Of a stretch of 64,000 nucleotides of DNA, positions 34,776 through 46,500 are shown one piece after another. Under the pieces are notes generated by a model that saw nothing but the letters and a program-made list of their open reading frames with translations, was not told the DNA's origin and ran no database searches. The stretch comes from Marsupella aquatica. Lineage: Eukaryota; Marchantiophyta. The stretch covers positions 10,664,001-10,728,000 of the forward strand of contig OZ316894.1 in NCBI GenBank assembly GCA_973895155.1, given 5' to 3'. The position numbers and the translations under genes were made by a program. Position 1 is the stretch's first letter, and each line of letters opens with the position of its first letter.

Positions 34776-35292
34776 CTAGTCGAGTTAGGCCAAGTTGGAC
34801 AGATGTCGGCACCATGTGATCTGGTTAAAGCATGGTTTAGCAGGTGAGTTTAGGCCAAGTTAAGCAGACAGGAGGCGTTCTCCTCTGCCCACTGTCTAAA
34901 CATCGTGTAAAAGACTAGCAATGGGCTCTACGACCTAACACACCACATCGAAGCTCCATTTTCGCGAGAAAACCATCGGACACCAGAGTGTGGGCAACTG
35001 ACAGGAAGGGGTGCACAAGTTGAATCTCGCGCACTGACGTAGGGGCGAGGGCAAAACGTGGAGGTGCAATCAAAACATTTTGCAAATGGAAGAAGTGCCG
35101 ATGGAGGCTGAGCAGTTCGGCCAGGTGTTTTCAAGTTCAGACGACAGCAGTGACAACGAGAGTGATAGTAGTGACAGCGATGACGATGATTCCTTGCAGG
35201 AGCTCGACGACATGATGCTACTCTTGGTTGTGATGGCAATTCACACTTATGTAAAATGCATAGAGTCATTTCAGAGTATCGAGTTGTCTTGA

Positions 35293-36312
35293 GAGAATGG
35301 CAGGTCAGTCAATCCACTAATTGGTGTGCACGATGTATATGCATCTATCTCTGCAATCCCACAACAATTCAAGGACCTTACCAATTTCTGGCCTGGTGAG
35401 TATCATGCGTTGTGTGCTCGTGTTTGCCCTATCATCCAGGCAAATGCTCAAAGCACAGGAGTGGATCATGTGGTGAGAGGCCGTCCATGCAAGCTCACTG
35501 CTGAACAGAGGCTTCTGAATTTCATATTGTATTTGAAGCACGATAATTCTGTTTATCTGGATGCACAAAGGTGGAATTGGTGTCGTTCATTGGTGTGTGA
35601 TGACTCCTTGTTTGTTGCATCTTGCATAAACCAAGCAATTGCAAACGAGATTAAGTGGCCCAATGCTATAGAGAGGCAGGTATTAGCCAGGACCATTCCA
35701 CGGCTTCCAGGATGCATTGGGTTCATTGATGGCACGCTATGTAGGATCCGCAGGCCATTTCAGAACCCTTATCATAAGAAGTGGTTTCAAGGGAGGAAGA
35801 AAATGTATTGTATGAACAGTACAGTGTTAGTCGACCACAATGGGCTGTTCATTTATGTGGATGCTGGGTATCCAGGTTCATATCACGATGTTACCATCCT
35901 ACAAAATTCCATGGTTGAGGTTTATTGGCGACAACTATTTATGCATACGGAGGAATACTGTGAGTATGTGCTTGGAGATTCTGGGTATGTAGGAAAGGAG
36001 AAGTACATCATGAGGGGCTTCACAAAGACTGAGATGAGGACTAGTGGATTGAGAGCTAGCCGAATCAAAACCTTCAATAAAATGATTAGTGGGCACAGGG
36101 TCAAGGTGGAATGGGGAATTGGAGGCCTCAAGATGAAATGGAGACGATTGCAGAAGGAGTTTGACCTTACAAAGCAAAAATTCAGCATTACTTTCAGGGC
36201 TGCTGCTCTTTTGACAAATTTCTTGCACAGGAGACGAATGGACATGTCCGAAGAGATAGTTGCACCAAGGGACAGAAATGGCAACAATGGCGGATGGGCA
36301 GGGGACTTCTAA
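35293..36312 (+). CDS. Harbinger transposase, DDE_Tnp_4 type
   Basis: The frame is open from 35,293 and includes about 339 codons to the stop at 36,312. The catalytic triad is visible: GFIDGT (first Asp, near 35,725), DAGYPGSYHDVTIL and LGDSGYVG for the second Asp region, and VKVEWGIGGLK for Glu, near 36,110. The family start is seen upstream as an acidic exon (35,080-35,220, Ser/Asp-rich, SSDDSSDNESDSSDSDD). The exact join between the two was not resolved. The enzyme would excise and insert the element together with the accessory protein. No stop interrupts the catalytic part. Confidence 0.85.
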   Translation, partial: ENGRSVNPLIGVHDVYASISAIPQQFKDLTNFWPGEYHALCARVCPIIQANAQSTGVDHVVRGRPCKLTAEQRLLNFILYLKHDNSVYLDAQRWNWCRSLVCDDSLFVASCINQAIANEIKWPNAIERQVLARTIPRLPGCIGFIDGTLCRIRRPFQNPYHKKWFQGRKKMYCMNSTVLVDHNGLFIYVDAGYPGSYHDVTILQNSMVEVYWRQLFMHTEEYCEYVLGDSGYVGKEKYIMRGFTKTEMRTSGLRASRIKTFNKMISGHRVKVEWGIGGLKMKWRRLQKEFDLTKQKFSITFRAAALLTNFLHRRRMDMSEEIVAPRDRNGNNGGWAGDF

Positions 36313-37138
36313 GTTACCCGATTTAAGTTAGTAGAGTAGCATTAGATAGCTTCAGTGTTAGCTACGTGGAAGCAATCTTACATGACTGTAATCTAATTCC
36401 ACATCAATAAATGTTATTCTTGTTTCCAATTTGCAATGCAACTATGGTCTAGCTGCGTGCCTGAACATTCTAGTCTTGTCATGAAATCAATACTGTGATT
36501 AGACATCCAGAGCAAATGTCAATCTTAAAGAAGCTTTCGAAGATAATTCAGGACAACATTCAGTATGCGAAGGTTGTTACGTTCTCAGGTAGCAGGACCG
36601 AGGTTGCCAAGCTTGACTATTGAGCTTTTTAGGCTTGCGGTTTGTTGCATCCTAGCTGCAAAGTCAGCATTGTCAATCCGACTGGATGCTCTCGGTGAAG
36701 GATCCGAAGCTACTGTTGGCATTGAGAATAGGTTGAAGCTAGGTCAAGGCAAGATTAAGGCACCTGGAAGGGAGAAGTCTCACGTCAATTAGCAGAGCAG
36801 GGAAGAGTCGAGGGAAGATCAAATAAAGCAAGGTTGAACTTTATTCTAGAGAGCTTTATAATCATAGTTGTATACATAGGATGGTCCCACGTTGCAGTTC
36901 AATTTCTAGATACATATATCTTTCTGTTTTAGCAACATAACTAATTCTATTGCATAATTCAAGCTTCCATGAAGACCAACTGACATTGAATGAAGCATGG
37001 AATAGAGTCAGCGCTGACAAAACTGCTTTATATGTTTGAATGTGCTTATACAAAATTGGATAGCATGCACATGCCATCAAGAGAGCCTAAATTCTAAGGT
37101 CTACTTCGAGTCCTCTTTGCAGTAAACATAAACTATGG

Positions 37139-38667
37139 CTACCCAGGCCCAGGAAGGATCCCAAAGACGACTTTACACTGATATTTGAACTCATCCTCTG
37201 TAATCAAGCCAAGAGCCTTCTGTTTTTCCAGAAGGCTAATTTCGGCCAGGACATTTTGCTTTGCTTGGGCAATTCTCCTTGTTCTGACTCATGCCTCTTA
37301 GCTTCATGGAAAGATGCTTTTGCCTCGGCCTGGATTCTTTTGGCATCTGCCTCGTCTTTCCTATCCCTCTTCATTGACTTGAACTCTCCAACAATTGCTG
37401 CCATGTCTTCTCGTGCAGCCTTTAAGTTTTCTGACTTAGTTGGAGGCTTGCCCTTATGCTCGCTCTGGTTCTGTTGGGAGGGAGTCCGAGGACAAGGGGA
37501 TGCCACATTAGACTCCCCTGGAGAAGTAGACAACCCTGGAGAAATTGTGTTTGCAGGACCAGTGGATCTAGCCTTCTTGGATGCTGTTCCATCACAAGCA
37601 TCCGCCCTGATCTGCAAAATATTTCTGGCTTTCCAGGAGTCAGTTGACATCAATTTCGTCATCAGATCCTCGTCCTGCAACACTGCTTTTTGCCCACCAT
37701 CAGGATTTCCCACTCCGGATTGCAGCTCCTTTAAGCTTGTTCTCAAGTGGTCTTTGAGAGTAATTTCCCCAAAGGGCGAATCAGGATACAATTCCTTGTA
37801 ATCGGCGTAGATAGCTTTCCAAACCTTGCCTGGAATCAATTGTACAATTGATTTGTTCCCTTTCCCCTTGCTAAAACTTGCACACATGCTCCTTTGAGAC
37901 TATCTTACGTTTTGCCTTGCTCCCATCATCCTTGGACAATTCGGTTGCAGTTGGGATACCCGAATGCTGCTTCTCCTTCCCCATCTGCATTGCAACATCC
38001 AAGGCTGCTTCATTCATCCCCTTCCCGTTCTTGGCTTTCCCTTTCTTCACCTTCCCGTTCTGCATATCGGCCATCATGCTATCAGTTGAAGAGTCGCTGC
38101 TATCCTCAACGTCTGTCTCGTGGCCTTCGTCACTAGTGTACGCCTTGTCTGAACTATTCTCACTGGAGACAGACGCTACTGTGTCATCACCAACGACTTC
38201 TTGTCCGAGACTATCAATGTGGCCCAGCATATTACCAAGCCCCACTACAATAAAAATGTAAGTAGTGAGTAGTAGAAACTATCGAAAGAGCAATTGCAAC
38301 ACAAACGTGAGATTGAATGGACAGCCTGCATAAAGTCAAAGTTGGATTCACCTAACGCTGAAGGCAGATTCTCGAGCTGAATTCGAAGCTGTCTTAAGGT
38401 AGGGACTCCTACTTCCTGCTCTTGCACTGAGCTAAAGGGCTCTTCTTCTTCTTCCTCTACCTCATTCTCTACTACTGGCAGGGGCGTAGTGAATTCAACA
38501 TCGACAGCCGACACAATCGAGACTGGAACCTGGACTGGAAGATTGTGCTCCTCTGAGGCAGATGGACTCCGTGCTCTGTCTTCTGCTGGCTGTTTCTTCT
38601 TATCGCGAGCTTGGTCTTGCAATCTCTTAGCTTCTCCCCTCCCACCTCCCTCTAATGAAGTTGCCAT
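37139..38667 (-). pseudogene. Harbinger accessory ORF2 (Myb/SANT-like), two frameshifts
   Basis: It reads on the minus strand from ATG 38,667. Exon 1 (38,667 to about 38,352) is acidic (ENEVEEEEEEPF) and ends ..LPSAL before a GT donor. Exon 2 starts after an AG at about 38,246 (VGLGNMLGHID). The frame breaks at an A4 run on the plus strand, 37,873-37,876 (KEHVCKF then stop); one extra base explains it, since the next frame continues SKGKGNKSIVQ..GKVWKAIY. A second shift near 37,270-37,285 leads into a Leu-rich end (LLEKQKALGLITEDEF) that stops at 37,139. The C-terminal half is Lys/Glu-rich coiled coil. The partner transposase is intact. Confidence 0.65.
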
Positions 38668-38992
38668 GCTTCCCACCATCCGCGATCGCAAATGCAGTTC
38701 CCGCCCGGCCGCCATGGAATTGATGCACCGCAGATTGAATCCCCACTCAATCGAGCTCAATGGCAGCGCTCCTCGCAAATGTAGTTCCCGCCCCGCCGCA
38801 ATGAATTAAATTGATGCCCCGAAGAATGACGTTGAACCGAGCTCACCGGTAACACCTCGCAATGGACATGGTCAAATTGTTGTTCAAAACATTTGAACTA
38901 GGAATAATCGTGGCCGAGATGTTTTCGCCTTGGTATTTTGTCATTTGTATGTTAATCCTTAACCGCAGGTCAAGTTAACTTAACTCAACTAG

Positions 38993-40089
38993 GATTACTA
39001 ACTAACCATACCTCAAAAGCTAGCTGACAGGGTACTTTTGGGATATCTCAAATGCTCCTGAAATAATACTTTACTACACATGAAGGCCCTGAGAGAGATT
39101 TAGTCTTTCCAAGTGCACCAAAAGTAGAGGAGAATTGATTCTAAAGAGGTGATCCAGGTCTTGGCTCCAGGTCTTGGCTGTGGAAATATGCTCCAGAATG
39201 CCCTGTGCAATCTTATTATAAATGCGCCAGTAACTCCCAAGTCCCAATACAGCCAAAACTGAATGAGGTTCAATTAATAAGTTCAAAATTCTAAATGAGG
39301 ATAGACAAAAGTGACATTCATACTCTATAAGGATAAAACTGAAATGAGGATGGACCAAAAACAAGGATGAGACAAAGACTAACCAAAATAACATAGAAAT
39401 TTTATTGTGTAATATTTTTCTTCAGATCTATTTAAGTACAACAAACGGGTCATGAGACTAGCACAATGGGAAAAATCACTAAAGGTATTAGGGCGTCTCA
39501 AAGCTTGGCGCTAACAAGATAAGGCCCTCCCATAAGTCAAGTATTATGGAAACTTCCGTAAAATTTATGGGAGCTGATCTTTGGTTATAGTAAGGAAAGC
39601 CCACGGGCTCACCACTTAACCCGTAATTTTTCCCACAACTTTAGGCAAAAATTCGGGGATCCGGAAATCCAGGACTCCAGAACTCCGGAAAGCTACGACT
39701 AAAGGCACATGGCGATTCACTCCTAAAGTGGTGAATCACTGCTGCATTTGAAACGATGGCTGATCAAGAATTGAAGAAAAAATAATGTGCTATGAGACAG
39801 GTGTCCCATAACCAGAGCCATGCGATATCACAAAATTATCCATAACCTTCACTAATGACGGAGCTCTGAGACGCCCAAATTAAGAAGCGTTGAGAGGCCG
39901 TATGGTACCGCAGTAGGGTTAGTTAGTGTAACTCAAAGGGTGAGAGTGAACCGAGGGTTGGGAGTGAACGCATTCGGTCGAAGTTTCTTCAGCAGGAGAC
40001 GATAAACCGGAGAGAGCGGAAGCGGACCTTCTCACGAGGAAGGAAGGGGGGCGACGCAGAGAGAAAGTGCGAGAGGGAGTGCAGGCGGA
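38993..40089. other. Intergenic DNA upstream of PA200
   Basis: I see no supported gene. A short local repeat is present (AGGTCTTGGCTCC/AGGTCTTGGCTGT near 39,152-39,180). The sequence is otherwise AT-rich and unremarkable. Confidence 0.5.
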
Positions 40090-40572
40090 GGCAGACTTCG
40101 TCACGAAGGAGGAGGAAGACTTCTCATCCTTTCCCTTCCTTTCCCTTCCATTCCTTCATCATTCCATTCGCTTCGCTTGGCCTGGGATGGGCCTCCTCCC
40201 AGAACAAAACAAGGCGGTGAACTAAACTTAGGCGTCAAGATTCGGGAGCTACGGGGGCAGAGATGATGAGAAGACGTGGTGCGTACTTCACTTGTTCGGA
40301 GTTTGAGGCGTGATGCGGAGCAAAGGGACCCGTGGTGCGCATTGCTGCCATTGTTTTCGGTGAGGAGGAGGAGGAGGAGGAGGAGGACGAGGAGGAGGCA
40401 GGTGAAGGAAATTGAGAGCATGTCTGCGGAAACAAGCAAGCAAGGAACGAAGGAAGGAAGAAAGGAAGGGAGGAAGGAATTTTGGAATTTACAGTAGCTG
40501 ATACTCGGGGAGCGAGCGAGACGGGATTTGTGTAGCTCAGAGAGCGGGGCAGAGGACTCCGAATTGGGCAAG
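40090..40572 (+). promoter_or_regulatory. PA200 upstream and 5' leader region
   Basis: A CT-rich block (40,120-40,165) and a (GAG)n run (about 40,363-40,397) precede the start codon. Part of this stretch, about 40,100-40,320, is conserved in the PA200 duplicate at 22,990-23,200, so it belonged to the gene before duplication. No TATA box was convincingly identified. Confidence 0.5.
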
Positions 40573-43500
40573 ATGCATGCCTACAATGCGTGGTTGCCGC
40601 CGCCCGTGAGGGAATTATTAGATGCTGATCCGGAGAAGGACAAGTTCCACACTATCGTCCTCGAGATTCAGCGATACTGGAAGCTTGGAACTGCGCAGGC
40701 CAGATTTTCGTCTTTGAAATGGATTTCTGTCGTAAACACGTGAGTATTTACTTTCACATAACGATGTCGAGTGTTTACGACTGTCGACTTTAAACTGAAG
40801 TTAGCCGTCCTCCGAATTTGTTGAGGAGGATTTACAGGATCCTCCTGTAAATCTGAGTTTGTCACACTTTTGGAGCTGCAAAATGATCCTAGAATTGTTC
40901 TGTGACAATCTGTTGCATCCGTGGTTTTGTACACGAGAAGATGGACTATTTATTTCTTGAGTAATAGTGCGAATTTCTGTTCTCAATTTCGAACTTCAAA
41001 TTTGAGAGGATCTGCTTTGAGTTATTCTCCGAATGATCGAACACAGAATTGGTTTACCACTGTTGGTCGTCTGTTGGTCAGCTTGGCATTCCGCAGTCTT
41101 AAATAAGGTAGAATAAGTGTCCTCTTTCGCTAAACATATGCATCGTGCGCTTCAAGAAAGAGGACAATTTCCTGGAGCATCAGTTTCCTGTGTCTATCCG
41201 GGGACTTCGTGCCACGATACATATGTTTAGCGAAAGAGGACAGTGTTGCTTGCCCCTTCCTTTGCACTGCGAGCCTCCAAAAACGTGGTAAACCGGCAAG
41301 ATGACCTGCATTCTATTGAGCAGCTTTATTATCACGAAGTGTGTGTTATCTCCCCAGCTGCACTTCAATCCCTGGATAGACACAGGAAACTGATGCTCCA
41401 GGCAATATTCTTATTATCAGTAAGTTATCCAGGTAGATCAAGAGGCTCGGGAATGTGTGATACGCTTCGGAGTGTCTTACAATTTCCTTTATGTAGAGTT
41501 AAATTACGGAGATGTTGCTCCTTCACCTGTATTAACTTCCAACAGATTTTGAAGGTTTTAGAGTGCTCCTCTAGGTTTGAGTACTATCGCTTAAGATGGC
41601 AAGGACTGCAACCACCATGATTCTCTCCATGATGGCCATTAAGCCAGCTCTTTTATGGATATAGGATTCCTTTAGTCCGTAGTCACGTTCAACAAAACTT
41701 GGGGGAGAAAGCGTGAGTCCAAAGTCGGCACTCCATCTTGTTGACCCTCCGTCAGGAGGAGTTCACCCCATTGTCATCCATTTTGTCTGCAGAATTATTT
41801 CAATCTAGCCTCAAGATACTGCAAGAGGCCAGATTTGTAAATCAGTGTTTTTTGAATAGAGTTAGGGTTCCAACTGCTGCTCTTTCAAACTGAACCTTTG
41901 CTATAGCTATTCTTAAAAACTCACAAATTGACACTTTTGTGTCGCAGCCTGTGAAAGAAATCCTGGCGAAAAAAATCATATGCATCCTGTCTTGTCCAAA
42001 TTTTCGTGGCATAGAGTCTTTTGATTGATATGCTCGTAATTTGAACTCAGCCAATGTCTAACTGATGCGTACGACAAGTCTGGTATTACGGATGAACATC
42101 TTCAAGTGAATATCTCTCAACGGTATCAGCCATGTTGATCATACGTTGTTGACCGATGAATGGCCGCGGAAACTCCGTGTGGGGATTCTCATTGCATTTT
42201 CTTATTGTGCCCTGGTTTCACGTGCAGGTTCTTGAAAGCAAGATCTGAGCTAGCGACAAGTGATGTGGAGTTGCTAGTAAAAACGGGTCTGGATATATTG
42301 TTATGGTCACCCGAGAACTTGTTTATTCAGGTTTGGCATTACGGCTCAACATGTGCTGTCTTGGGATTGTCCATGTTCGCTTGTTTGTTGGGCGGACTGC
42401 GCATTTTTTCAGATGCAGTGACCTACGTTGCTATGACCTGCTCAGGGTCGTCTCTTGCGTTCGTCGTTAGAGAAAGTGATCTGTACATGACCCTGATTCT
42501 GTTAGTAGTCATAATAATCAATAATGGTTGGTATCCAACAGATTCGCTGGGGCCAGTGCATAGCAAAAGTCTTGAAAAAGTATCGGAACCACCTGGAACT
42601 GGATATTGAGTGGAGGCCTCTATACAAGTTACTCTACGATACTCATTTTAAAAGGTTAGTGGTCAATAAGTCGTACGCAATTCAAATTCTTCAACCCTGC
42701 ACAGCTATCTGTATTTTGTTGTGTGAAATTTCTGGTGATACCAAGTCTTCCAGGATTTTGGAAGAATTATATGATTTTATGTACCAATCAATCAATTACT
42801 CAGAGTTGTTCACATATTAGTCAATCCCAAGTTTGTACTTGTTTTCCACATTTATCTACAAACATGAGGGCTCTTACAACTTCTTGTATTCGTGCAGACG
42901 GAATAGCTATGAAGGTCTAGCTCTGAAGCAGTTTCACCTTGAAACTGTCAGCACCCTAATTCGATGTTCCCGCCGGTTTTTCCCCGACGGTTCTGTGACT
43001 GAAATTTGGAATGAATTTAGGTAAGTCAGCTCTGACTTTAGATACAACAAACTCGTCATTTGCTTAGGGCTTAGGGTTTAGGGTTTAGGGTATGAAACGA
43101 GGGTGTCTTTCATGCGTCTGGATTACATCGACCAGTGTGGAGAGCAAGGGCGTTCTTTATACTGCTAAGATTATTTATCTATCAGTGGTAAGGGAGGTAT
43201 CTGGATGTTTGTCCTATAACTTTTTACAGTTACAATTTGAGGTTGGCCTTGGATATGATTGCATTGTCTCTGGTGTTTGAACTTGAAAATGGCTATGTGT
43301 TTGTTTTGACAAGAACTTCGAGCGTTTTTGAGTTAGGAAAATAAGTGGGCAGGAACTTGTTCGTTGTGAAGGACCTTGGTCAGCGGGCCGTATATGTATA
43401 TTTGTAATGGCAAGACACATCCTGATTTTCTTCATTCGGGTTTCTGTTTGTGCGTCTGCCAGGCCAGCGCTTGATGTTCTAACACATAACTCCGGGTTGG

Positions 43501-46500
43501 AGGCCGTTGGCTTTCTCTCATTACTTCTTCCAACCAAGTTGGACAAGTTCTCAGATACAGACCGGAGTTTTCTATCCAGGTTGTCCCTTTATCCTTGTTT
43601 GCTTTCTGATGTAGACGGCAATATCTGGAGAGAATCGAGAAGTGTCCGGTGATTGGATGTTGATACTTTGCAGGACTTCATGTAGACAACATTTGTAAGG
43701 CGACTGTGTTTTTGGCCACATAAGCCACTTATTTGGAGGATGTTTGTCTAACAATCCTCGGCCAGGAATAAGATGTTGTTTTGCAGCAAAACTTGTGACA
43801 AGTAGAGTTTATCCATGCGGTTAGTGGTAGTTGTATGTTGATCTAGCCGTAGAGTGTCGCAGTTGACGGGCTAGTTTCTTGTTTGAGCAGTTTCTGAGTA
43901 GTAACGAATCCGAACAAAAGAGGTCAGGCATTATAGTTTCACTAATCACGTGTGATTCTTGTCTATGGCAGCAAATGGTTCGAGGAGTGCCTTCAACTCT
44001 GGGCTGCACTCCCGAATTCTCACTATTGGGATCGTCAGTGGGGCTCATTACTGAGCCGATATACGAAGCATTGCTCAACTGACTTGGATCCGTACCTTCC
44101 AACACTGTTTACACATTATCTGAGATCGTTCGAGGTAAACATTCAAGGCCAGCAACAAGCCACTAGTTTTTGTGACCAATTTCTAGGATTTCATGATCGA
44201 GATGCTTGCTTCTAGCGCAATGTGTGCTTGTTTGGTTAGGTTGGGCCTGTAGTCAATCAGGTTTCCATCATCAAATTTTTATAGTCCAAATGATGCTCTA
44301 CATAACTAAGTAAAGGCCAGGTTTGTTAACATGTTCAGTGATATCCCCATGTTGTAGCAAGCACTATGGTGACTCTTGATTGCGCATCCAATCCAATATG
44401 ATGATGGCAGGTACCAGTAGGCAAGTCTGGCATTTCATCTCCAATTCGGATGGATGTTTCTCGAGAAATTGTGATGGCCTTCAATGGAGGAGGCTGGACG
44501 GTCTCAGTTTCCAAGTATTTTGCCAAAGCTATTGTGAGAATTCCTTGTACTTTGATTCGAAGTTCCCTTTTATTCACCTTCTCCGCATCTTTCGCTGTCT
44601 TGGAACTAGCTAGGAGTGCTTTTCTGCTTTTCTGCTTGCTCTGGCGTTTTCATCACTTTTTGTTATCGTTATATGAATTCTGAAGCTAGTAAACTCAACA
44701 AAATATTTCTGGTTGCAGGTTTACATGCTCAAACCAGGAGGCAAGGCAGAAAGTCATCTGCGCAACCTAATTGATTTACTTGAACAGTTGAGTTGCTGAT
44801 TTAGTGGTGTGCCAGCCCACACGTAAAGCTTCTTTTTGTTAGATATCTTTATCTGTGTTTGTTTGTTACAGCTCCAGCAGTCTTTTCTTGTTGTGTTCTC
44901 TGTCACTTTCTAGTTATCTGATTTTCAGACAACATTAGATGATGCCTTGCAATTGAACAGAGCAGTCGTTGATGTGTTGGAGTGTACTTAACGGCCACTG
45001 TGCTAAGTGGCTGTGGTATGATTTGCGGTCTAACCAACTTTTGAAACTGGCATTGGCCACGCAGGTATTATCATCCATCTAACGGGGGTTCATGGACAAG
45101 CTCTCTTGAGAGGTTTCTCCGCTATTTAGTGATGTACTTTCAAAAGCGTCTCTCTTATGAGCAAAGGTAGGGCAGCTAGCTGCTGGCTTTTAAAACTGGC
45201 TTTTAAATATGTGCACATGCGAAAGAAAGACCAGAATTTTGTTAGCCTTCTCAGGGGTACCGGTAAAGGTAGTTTGACGTTGTTTTATCCCACTATGGCT
45301 TGGAATTTTTAAGCACTTTTTAAGAGTTTGTGTTGTGGATGTACTGGTAATTGAATATGTTGTCTTTTCCTTTTCCAGTGATTTACCCTGTTCTCTGTGA
45401 CATTGTTGAAAGTTCTGTTTCACCCGTACCAACCAGAAGTGCCTGCTTTTTAAAGTTCGCTGCATTAGTGTGAGGGATATCTTTAGTTTGATGAAGTTTC
45501 AGGCGAAAGTTTCACTTAAGCCTTGAATATGTGAATGTAACTGAATGATTCTGACCCGTGTACACTGCAGGGTGGGCAAGTATCTATTGTGAATTTTGTC
45601 AGTATCAAGACTGTTCTAGAATAATTTTCTCATTAACACAACAGAGGATCTGTGCAGAACGCGGTCGTCTGCAGGAGCTAAGGCTGATGCGAATTTCCTG
45701 GGATCCGCAGAACGAAGTTCTTTTGTGAATGCACTCTTGCCCTTGGTTGAAAGGGGCCAGTACAGCAAAGATGGATATTTGGCTGGAACTGCAGCTAGAA
45801 CAGCGTCCATGTTGTCATTTGTGGAGCCATCACTGGTGCTTCCTTTCATTACTGCTCGGTTCCACACTGCGCTGAATACAGTAAGTCTCTGTTACGTGTT
45901 GTTCAATAGATTTCATACAGTCCAAAGTTTTTGGCTGTTTCCTAGCTTCCCGTTGCTGATAATTAGTTTCTGTTTTCTGCTCATTAAGAGCACATGTAAT
46001 AGCCTCAGCAGAACTTTCCCTATATCATCTGTGGAGCAGGGTAGGATATCATTTTCTTTGATACGCAACTGTCTAATCAACGACACACTGAATCTCAACT
46101 ATGATATAGATATAAATTCCCTCCAAAGAGTCTCAGGCCCGGATAGGACTTCGAGATGCATTTCCTAGTTACTCAACTTGCAATTTTTTCTCCGATACTG
46201 GTTATGCTAAGATTCTCCGTTTCCTCGTCGTCGAGGTGCAATGTAGGGACAGTAAGTCCTGGGCTTGGGATTACACTTTCAATACATCCGCACGTACTAG
46301 ATTACGGATCTGCTGAGGTCTTAGTGATTCCTTAAGTGTCAATGTGGATACCATGTAGATATCTGCTCGTACTAAGGATTTAAAGGCAAGATCGGAAGAA
46401 ACTGGCCAGGTTCAAAGTAGTGTTAGCTAATGGAGAAATTCAATAATCAAACCTCGTCATGTTGGTAAGGAGCCATAGAGTTGAACCTAGGATGGAGTTG

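Larger units (their letters stand above)
34776..38992. mobile_element. PIF/Harbinger DNA transposon
   Basis: The region contains the two genes typical of the superfamily, here facing each other: a DDE transposase (plus) and a second, Myb-like accessory ORF (minus). Candidate degenerate terminal repeats are CTAGTCGAGTTAGGCCAAG at 34,776 and its imperfect inverted match at about 38,966-38,992. They are weak, so the boundaries are provisional. Between the genes, 36,313-37,138 holds only an AATAAA (36,406-36,411) after the transposase and AT-rich spacer. Confidence 0.72.

Noticed and set aside
37256-37801. 181-codon plus-strand ORF
   Set aside because: Antisense shadow of the Harbinger accessory gene, whose minus-strand reading has the expected domains.
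40363-40397. GAG run considered as a coding Glu or Arg tract
   Set aside because: It lies upstream of the PA200 start codon in a leader conserved with the duplicate. No frame continues into the gene.
45645-45657. Earlier acceptor for PA200 exon 10 (AACAG at 45,644)
   Set aside because: It gives a stop within 15 codons. The acceptor at 45,657 keeps the frame.
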